Origin: Nocardiopsis terrae
Lineage (GTDB): Bacteria; Actinomycetota; Actinomycetes; Streptosporangiales; Streptosporangiaceae
NCBI RefSeq assembly: GCF_014651695.1
Contig: NZ_BMXJ01000005.1
Coordinates: forward strand, 325,415-389,414
Direction of reading: 5' to 3'
DNA length: 64,000 nucleotides
The position numbers were made by a program, and so were the translations under genes. Below, in pieces: positions 54,366 through 64,000 of this stretch (positions are counted from its first letter, which is position 1; the number at the start of each line of letters is the position of its first letter). The notes under the pieces are model-generated. The model was not told the DNA's origin. It searched no databases and saw only the letters and a program-made list of their open reading frames with translations.

Positions 54366-55818
54366 ACACGAGCGGGCGCTCGGTGGGCGGAATGGCGACC
54401 GGCAGGGTGGTGTCGGCGCCGAGGTAGCGGTCGACGCCGGCGGCCGCGGAACGGCCCTCGGCGATGGCCCAGACGATGAGTGACTGGCCGCGGCCCATGT
54501 CGCCGGCGCAGAAGACGCCGTCGACGGTGGTGCGGTAGTCGTTGTCGCGGACGACGTTGCCGCGGCCGTCGAGTTCGACGCCGAGCTGGTCGATCATGCC
54601 CGCCTTCTCGGGGCCGACGAAGCCCATGGCGAGGGTGACGAGGTCGGCGGGGATCTCGCGTTCGGTGCCCTCGACGGGTTCGAAGCCGTTCTGGCCGCGC
54701 TTGACCTCGACGAGCTTGAGGGCGCGGACGTTGCCCTGGTCGTCGCCGAGGAACTCGACGGTGTTGACGGAGTAGATCCGCTTGCCGCCCTCCTCGTGTG
54801 CGCTGGTGACCTTGTACAGCATCGGCATGGTGGGCCAGGGCTGGTGGTCGGGGCGCGTGGTGGGGGGCTTGGGCATGATCTCGAGCTGGGTGACCGAGGC
54901 GGCGCCCTGCCGGTGGGCGGTACCGACGCAGTCGGCGCCGGTGTCGCCGCCGCCGATGACGACGACGTGCTTGCCCTCGGCGTGGATGGGTGCGCGGTCC
55001 AGGTCGCCCTCCTGGACCCTGTTGGCCAGGGGCAGGTACTCCATGGCCTGGTAGATGCCCTTGAGTTCGCGGCCCTTGGCGGGCAGGTCGCGCCACTGGG
55101 TGGCGCCGCCGGTGAGGACGACGGCGTCGTTGTCGGCCTTGAGCTGGTCGACGGTGATGTCGACGCCGACGTTGACGCTGGTGCGGAAGGTGGTGCCTTC
55201 GGCGGTCATCTGGGCGAGGCGGCGGTCGATGTGCCGCTTCTCCATCTTGAACTCGGGGATGCCGTAGCGGAGGAGGCCTCCGACGCGGTCGGCGCGCTCG
55301 AAGACGGTGACGTCGTGTCCGGCGCGGGTGAGCTGCTGTGCGGCGGCGAGCCCCGCGGGTCCGGAGCCGACGACGGCGACCTTCTTGCCGGTGCGGTGGG
55401 TGGGGGGCAGGGGCTTGACCCAGCCTTCCTCCCACGCGCGGTCGATGATGGAGACCTCGACGTTCTTGATGGTGACGGCGGGCTGGTTGATGCCCAGGAC
55501 GCACGCCGACTCGCACGGGGCGGGGCAGAGGCGTCCGGTGAACTCGGGGAAGTTGTTGGTGGCGTGCAGCCGTTCGATCGCCTCGGCCCAGTCGTGGGTG
55601 TAGACGAGGTTGTTCCACTCGGGGATGAGGTTGCCGAGGGGGCAGCCGTTGTGGCAGAAGGGGATACCGCAGTCCATGCAGCGTGAGGCCTGCTTGGTGA
55701 CGGTTCCCCGGTCGAAGTCCTCGTGGACCTCGCGCCAGTCCTGGATGCGTACGTCGACGGGGCGGTGCTTGGGGAGCTCGCGCTCGGTGATCTTCAGGAA
55801 ACCCTTGGGGTCAGCCAT
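54364..55818 (-). CDS. gltD: Glutamate synthase small subunit
   Basis: 484 residues. NADPH-binding beta subunit of the 2-oxoglutarate/glutamine amidotransferase. N-terminal ferredoxin-like cysteines MDCGIPFCHNGCPLGN (about 49-64) and CPAPCESACV (about 97-106); FAD site VAVVGSGPAGLAAAQQL; NADPH site VVVIGGGDTGADCVG; C-terminal VDGVFCAGDMGRGQSLIVWA. Starts 28 bases after gltB, same operon. Confidence 0.97.
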   Translation of the reverse strand: MADPKGFLKITERELPKHRPVDVRIQDWREVHEDFDRGTVTKQASRCMDCGIPFCHNGCPLGNLIPEWNNLVYTHDWAEAIERLHATNNFPEFTGRLCPAPCESACVLGINQPAVTIKNVEVSIIDRAWEEGWVKPLPPTHRTGKKVAVVGSGPAGLAAAQQLTRAGHDVTVFERADRVGGLLRYGIPEFKMEKRHIDRRLAQMTAEGTTFRTSVNVGVDITVDQLKADNDAVVLTGGATQWRDLPAKGRELKGIYQAMEYLPLANRVQEGDLDRAPIHAEGKHVVVIGGGDTGADCVGTAHRQGAASVTQLEIMPKPPTTRPDHQPWPTMPMLYKVTSAHEEGGKRIYSVNTVEFLGDDQGNVRALKLVEVKRGQNGFEPVEGTEREIPADLVTLAMGFVGPEKAGMIDQLGVELDGRGNVVRDNDYRTTVDGVFCAGDMGRGQSLIVWAIAEGRSAAAGVDRYLGADTTLPVAIPPTERPLV

Positions 55819-55845
55819 GGTTCTTCCTCCTCTCGTGTACTGACT

Positions 55846-60402
<4,557 letters not shown>

Positions 60403-60599
60403 CTACCCTCCTGTCGTCTTTGGTCGGCTTCGTGAAAAGCGCATCCGGGACGACATTGGCCCTGCTGCGTGCGTGATGTGGTTGTGTCCGCCCTGGGGGG
60501 CGGGGTTCCCGGCTGTGCGGGTGCTCGTCCGGTCACCGTGTCGCGTTCACGTCTTCGTGTCGCCGGTGGTGGGCGGGCTGCCCGCTGCGGGCAGGTTCT

Positions 60600-60630
60600 C
60601 TTATACATGCTGGTCCAGCCCCGATGCGAA
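60600..60630 (-). promoter_or_regulatory. Putative gltB promoter
   Basis: Minus strand TTCGCA, 19-base spacer, TATAAG (-10 at 60600-60605), giving a transcript with a ~190-base leader. The -35 is poor, so an activator or repressor probably matters. Confidence 0.45.
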
Positions 60631-60632
60631 TC

Positions 60633-60648
60633 GTAGGTCTAGACCAGG
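60633..60648. promoter_or_regulatory. DasR-box-like palindrome at the gltB promoter
   Basis: GTAGGTCTAGACCAGG contains the perfect 10-bp palindrome GGTCTAGACC and matches the DasR consensus at 12 of 16 positions, lying just upstream of the putative gltB -35. A second, partial CTGGTCCAG palindrome follows at 60610-60618. Confidence 0.5.
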
Positions 60649-60982
60649 TGGCGCCGCGGTGCGCCTTCGGTCGCTGTGTGCCCGTTCCGTGGAAGGTGAC
60701 ACGTGTCCCTCTCGGATTCATGTATCCGATGAGGGCTGGCCTAGCCGGTTTTTCCACGGAGAAACCTCGCTAAACCTCCCAAAGTGGATAAAAGACCAAC
60801 CGATGGCCGGTTCTTCATCACAGGCACAGGGATTCGGCGCGCCGCGATCCCACATTACCCCGGTGTTAACGCCGCACCCAAGGGGGGAGGAAGGGACACC
60901 GGGCGTGATATCCCCCTCATCCCGAATCAACCGCTCTGACCTGCGACACCGGCATCGACCCGCGGCATGGGAGGATCGCGGA

Positions 60983-62758
60983 ATGGCAGGACACCCGACT
61001 TCCCGCGGCCCGGACGACACCGGAGCCCCCTCCCCTGACGAAGCATCCCGTACCCCCGGTACCCCGGTTCCGGGCACCCCCTCGGCACCTCGCCCCGACG
61101 AACACCCGCCCCTCCCCGGCTCGGCGGAGGATTTCCTCCGCGGGTACGGGGCCGACGCGCCGCGGCCCAGGTTCGTGCTGGCGCTGCTCTCCGACGGCCG
61201 CTGGTGGAGCGCCAACGACCTGGTGCGGGCCAGCGGTGTCGCCTACGCCGTGGTCTCGTCACTGCTCAAGGCGTTGGAGGCCGCCGGGGAGCTGGTACGC
61301 GAACCCGGGGGCGAGCGGTGCCGCCTGGTGCGCCCCGACCACTACACCGGCGCGCACACCCCGGTGCTCGCCGACCCGGTGACCCACCTGCTCTCCGAGC
61401 ACCCGCGGGCCGCCGCGGAGCTGGCGCGAGCGGTCGCCGAGGGACCCGCCTCGGACCTGGACCTGGACCACGTGTCCGCGACCGCCGAGACCGCCCTGCG
61501 CCGGGCCCTGTTCCTGGCCACCCGGTTCGACCTTCGCCAGCGCACCCTGTTGTGTGTGGGCGACCACGACCTGACCTCCCTGGCGCTGGCCCTGGTGCAG
61601 CCGGAGGCGCGGGTGGAGGTCGTGGACCTGGACGAGCGGGTGCTGGCCCACATCGACGCGGTGGCCCAGAGGCTGGGACTGCCGGTGCGCACGCACAGCG
61701 CCGATCTCCGGCTCGGGCTGCCCGCGACACTGCGCGAGGGCGCCGACCTGGTGTTCACGGACCCGCCCTACACCCCGGACGGGGTGGAGCTGTTCGTGCG
61801 GCGCGGCGTCGAGGGGTTGACCGACCCCCGGCGGGGGCGGGTGCTGGTGGCCTACGGGGCCAGTGAGACCACCCCGAAGCTGGCGGCCGCGACCCAGACC
61901 CGGCTGGTCCGGTCGGGGCTGCTCGTCGAGGCGGTGTGGCCGGACTTCAACCGGTACCTGGGGGCGGAGTCGATCGGCGCCGCCAGTGACCTGTACGTGC
62001 TGCGGCCGCTCGCCAGGACCCTGCCCTCCCCCGGCGGCGACGCCGCCCGGGTGTACAGCCAGGGGGTGAACGCCAAGGAGGCGCGGGGCGCCCTGGACGC
62101 GGAGCGGGCCAGCGCGGTACTGGACCGGGTCGCCGAGGACCGGGGCCCCGGGGCGGACGGTGCCCCCGCCCTGGTCGGTGAGTGGCCGCGGGAGGTCTCG
62201 AAGGAGGTCCGGGTGCGCCTGTCGACGTGGATGGACTCCCCCACGGCCGTCGGAGCCTGCTCCGTGGTCAACCTCACAGGCGGGTGGGAGCGGCTGGCGG
62301 CCCGGGCGGCTTTGGCGTCGACCACCGACGAGACCTACGTGCTGGTTCCCTCCTCCTCGCGGTGGGTGCGGGACGAGACGGGCCAGCGGGAGCTGCGCGC
62401 CATGGTGGAGCCGGGGACGCGGGTGCGCTTCCTGCGGGGGCTGGGGGCACCGGACCTGACCGCGATCCGGTTGACGCGCAACCCGGAGCCGGGCGGGAGC
62501 ACCGGCCGGCTGCTGGCCCACGTGCAGGGGCGGGCGCACGGAACGCTGACGACGACGTTGCGGACGGGACTGGTGGAGGCGGCGGCCTGGCGCGGGCGGC
62601 CGACGAACAAGCGCACGGCGCGGCACGCGGTGGCTTCGGCACCGGCCTGGTTGGCCGGGCACAGTCTGCTGGACCTGCCCGAGCACCGGTTCTCCGAGCT
62701 CCGGGCTCTGGCCTCGGAGCTGATGGCGCGGGTGGAGGAGCTCCAGGAGCACCGCTGA
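60983..62758 (+). CDS. Branched-chain polyamine synthase (BpsA)-like with extra C-terminal domain
   Basis: 591 residues. Residues 60-120 form a winged helix (LVRASGVAYAVVSSLLKALE), 170-340 a class I methyltransferase-like aminopropyltransferase core (LLCVGDHDLTSLALAL near 190-205, VDLDERVLAHIDAV, catalytic DLVFTDPPYTPDG near 255-267), as in N4-bis(aminopropyl)spermidine synthase, which adds aminopropyl groups from decarboxylated SAM. Archaeal BpsA is ~350 residues; here a further ~190 residues follow (VSKEVRVRLSTWMDSPTAVG ... TGRLLAHVQGRAHGTLTTTL). ATG 60983 with GGGAGGA upstream. Whether this species makes branched polyamines is inference from one gene. Confidence 0.75.
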   Translation: MAGHPTSRGPDDTGAPSPDEASRTPGTPVPGTPSAPRPDEHPPLPGSAEDFLRGYGADAPRPRFVLALLSDGRWWSANDLVRASGVAYAVVSSLLKALEAAGELVREPGGERCRLVRPDHYTGAHTPVLADPVTHLLSEHPRAAAELARAVAEGPASDLDLDHVSATAETALRRALFLATRFDLRQRTLLCVGDHDLTSLALALVQPEARVEVVDLDERVLAHIDAVAQRLGLPVRTHSADLRLGLPATLREGADLVFTDPPYTPDGVELFVRRGVEGLTDPRRGRVLVAYGASETTPKLAAATQTRLVRSGLLVEAVWPDFNRYLGAESIGAASDLYVLRPLARTLPSPGGDAARVYSQGVNAKEARGALDAERASAVLDRVAEDRGPGADGAPALVGEWPREVSKEVRVRLSTWMDSPTAVGACSVVNLTGGWERLAARAALASTTDETYVLVPSSSRWVRDETGQRELRAMVEPGTRVRFLRGLGAPDLTAIRLTRNPEPGGSTGRLLAHVQGRAHGTLTTTLRTGLVEAAAWRGRPTNKRTARHAVASAPAWLAGHSLLDLPEHRFSELRALASELMARVEELQEHR

Positions 62759-62788
62759 GACCGTGGGGCCGGGGGCGGGGACGAGCGC

Positions 62789-62822
62789 GGGGCCGGAGGA
62801 GACTCGTCTCTCCCCCGGCCCC
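62789..62822. terminator. Bidirectional terminator between the bpsA-like gene and the 62867 gene
   Basis: 8-bp GGGGCCGG/CCGGCCCC arms with an inner GGAGAC/GTCTC helix, between convergent stops at 62758 and 62867. Confidence 0.75.
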
Positions 62823-62866
62823 GGGTGCGTACCTGTGGCTGCGCCGTTCGGTCCGTGTGCGGTGTC

Positions 62867-63934
62867 CTACTCTCCGGGGACGCTCTGCTCGCCTTCCGTC
62901 CCGGGCGCCTCGCCCGGCGGGTCCCCGGCCGTTCCCTCGGTGCCGGTCCCGTCGGTACCGGTGGTTCCCTCCGTGCCGGTCCCGTCGGTGCCGGTGGTTC
63001 CCTCGGTGTCGGTCCCGTCGGTGCCTTCGTCGGTCTGTGAACCGCCGCCGAGCTCTCCGATCCGGCGGAAGAAGGGGTCACGGAAGTTCGCCAGGGTCAC
63101 CAGGGGGGTGGCCAGGCTGACACGCTCCTCGACCGACTCCGAGTCGGTGGGCTGGACCCAGACCACGACGAGGTAGTGGCCGGTGACGATCGCGTCGGCG
63201 GAGCTGTAACCCGCACCGAGGCGGTCGAAGGGGGACTCGCCGGAGGGCGGCAGAACGAATCCGGGGTCCTCGACGGGCTCCGCGGCTTCCTCCTCCTCGG
63301 CGCCCTCCTCGGCCTCGGGCAGGTTCAGGGCGTCGGCCACGGCCCGGCTGCCCTCGATGTCGGCCAGGTTGAACACACCCACCACACCGAAGTAGCCGTC
63401 CGAGAGGTAGGTGGCGCGACCCGCCTGACTGCAGTCCGCGTCGGCCAGGGCCTGCCGGGCCAGAGCCCCCCAGACCGCGGCGGAGCAGTCCTCGGTCAGG
63501 TCCGAGTCGCGCAGGGTGAAGTCGATGCTCTGGCCGGAGATCTCGGCGTTGTGGCGCTCGAACAGCTCGCCCTCGTTCAGGGGGCGGCTGTCGGCCTCGC
63601 GGGAGGCGAGGACCTCGTTCACGTTGCTGGTGTCCCCGGAGTCCTGGACCCGGTACAGGGCGGGCCTGGTCTCCTGGGCCACCTGTTCCTCGGCGTCCTC
63701 TCCGGAGAGCTGGAAGTACAGGACCGTGCCCAGGGCGATCAGCGCCACGACGAGGGCGCCGACCAGGAGGGGCAGCATCCGGCCGAAGCGCTTGGGCTCC
63801 TTCTTGCGCCGACCTCCGCCCCGGCGGCGACCACCCGCCCGGCCCTCACCGGCCTGGGGCACGAGTTGGTCGGGCTCACTGCTTTTCCTCCGGCGGCCCG
63901 GCCTGCCAGGCGTCGACGGTTCAGAAGGGGACAC
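62867..63934 (-). CDS. Single-pass membrane protein with extracellular repeat tail
   Basis: 355 residues. N-terminal ~50 basic, low-complexity residues are cytoplasmic; one membrane helix at about 54-74 (LLVGALVVALIALGTVLYFQ); then an extracellular domain of unknown family (about 80-300) with DCSAAVWGALARQALADADC-type pairs, and a C-terminal tail of 11-residue repeats GTDGTGTEGTT (DNA 33-bp repeats at 62931-63025). GTG start 63934. A perfect-stem hairpin at 63958-63984 lies upstream. Function unknown. Confidence 0.7.
   Translation of the reverse strand: MSPSEPSTPGRPGRRRKSSEPDQLVPQAGEGRAGGRRRGGGRRKKEPKRFGRMLPLLVGALVVALIALGTVLYFQLSGEDAEEQVAQETRPALYRVQDSGDTSNVNEVLASREADSRPLNEGELFERHNAEISGQSIDFTLRDSDLTEDCSAAVWGALARQALADADCSQAGRATYLSDGYFGVVGVFNLADIEGSRAVADALNLPEAEEGAEEEEAAEPVEDPGFVLPPSGESPFDRLGAGYSSADAIVTGHYLVVVWVQPTDSESVEERVSLATPLVTLANFRDPFFRRIGELGGGSQTDEGTDGTDTEGTTGTDGTGTEGTTGTDGTGTEGTAGDPPGEAPGTEGEQSVPGE
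62931..63025. repeat. Three 33-bp tandem repeats encoding the repeat tail
   Basis: Copies at 62931-62963, 62964-62996 and 62997-63025, nearly identical, encoding the 11-residue units in the C-terminus of the 62867 protein. Copy number may vary between strains. Confidence 0.85.
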
Positions 63935-63957
63935 CCAAAGGACCTTTCCGTGGATTC

Positions 63958-63984
63958 GGGCCGGTCACACGAGGTGACCGGCCC
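63958..63984 (-). terminator. Hairpin upstream of the 62867 gene
   Basis: Perfect 11-bp stem GGGCCGGTCAC/GTGACCGGCCC with ACGAG loop, probably the terminator of the gene beyond the window's right edge. Confidence 0.75.
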
Positions 63985-64000
63985 GGTTGCGCTCGGGAAT

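Larger units (their letters stand above)
60403..60982. other. Divergent upstream region of gltBD and the bpsA-like gene
   Basis: 580 bases, no gene. Contains the gltB promoter region (60600-60650), a strong hairpin CTGCCCGCTGCGGGCAG near 60579-60595 at the gltB transcript start, and an inverted repeat TCGGAT/ATCCGA at 60713-60731 on the bpsA side. Confidence 0.6.

Noticed and set aside
54215..55800. A long frame antisense to and continuing past gltD
   Set aside because: Its Arg/His/Pro-rich composition is a shadow of gltD, which is complete and in a strong family.

Overview
The window is 64 kb of high-GC actinomycete chromosome. Streptomyces-type core gene order, GTG/TTG starts, very GC-rich third codon positions, an ANTAR regulator, actinobacterial PolA and GltB forms and a DasR-like operator all point to Actinobacteria. 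The exact genus cannot be read from the sequence; a Nocardiopsaceae-like organism (Nocardiopsis or a relative) is my inference.

Left end (1-5.0 kb): an accessory, lower-GC patch that looks like the eroded edge of a secondary-metabolite locus. It holds a partial SDR reductase, a frameshifted remnant of an AMP-binding/NRPS adenylation domain, a SARP-type (BTAD) activator, an unrecognised helical protein and a double-hotdog protein, and it ends at tRNA-Pro(GGG). Just right of the tRNA lies a TetR gene broken by an in-frame stop and fused to a scrap of an MFS transporter, then an AraC-DinB regulator overlapping a RibD/DHFR-like reductase, DUF523 and a small membrane protein.

Core block 1 (8.7-19.5 kb, all minus strand): der, cmk, tyrA(ACT), aroH, an rluB-type pseudouridine synthase with a long RGG-like tail, scpB, scpA, a ParA partner protein, parA, xerD and a NUDIX hydrolase. 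It combines ribosome biogenesis, chromosome segregation and Tyr/Phe branch-point enzymes. Then come pyrG, HMG-CoA lyase, a GNAT protein, a DUF3060 lipoprotein, uvrB, MarR, a small membrane protein, coaE, a second GNAT, rpsA, arfB and polA.

Nutrient block (34.5-43.5 kb): a PaaI-like thioesterase, two tandem paralogous Liv-type binding lipoproteins on the plus strand facing a convergent livH-livM-livG-livF operon whose LivH carries a secreted Ig-like domain, then the ANTAR response regulator pdtaR. A tRNA-like gene with anticodon CAA but no long variable arm follows, next to a LAGLIDADG/HTH protein.

Right part (44.6-64 kb): VOC/AraC pair, a LysR regulator between a cytosolic beta-lactamase-like hydrolase and a lipoprotein class A beta-lactamase, a DUF1266 protein, pyk, a DinB/maleylpyruvate-isomerase-like protein, an alpha/alpha-toroid protein, tandem DUF2784 proteins, gltB-gltD, a bpsA-like branched polyamine synthase with an extra C-terminal domain, and a membrane-anchored protein with a repeat tail. 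DasR-box-like palindromes precede both pyk and gltB, suggesting joint control of carbon entry to pyruvate and nitrogen entry to glutamate by amino-sugar status.
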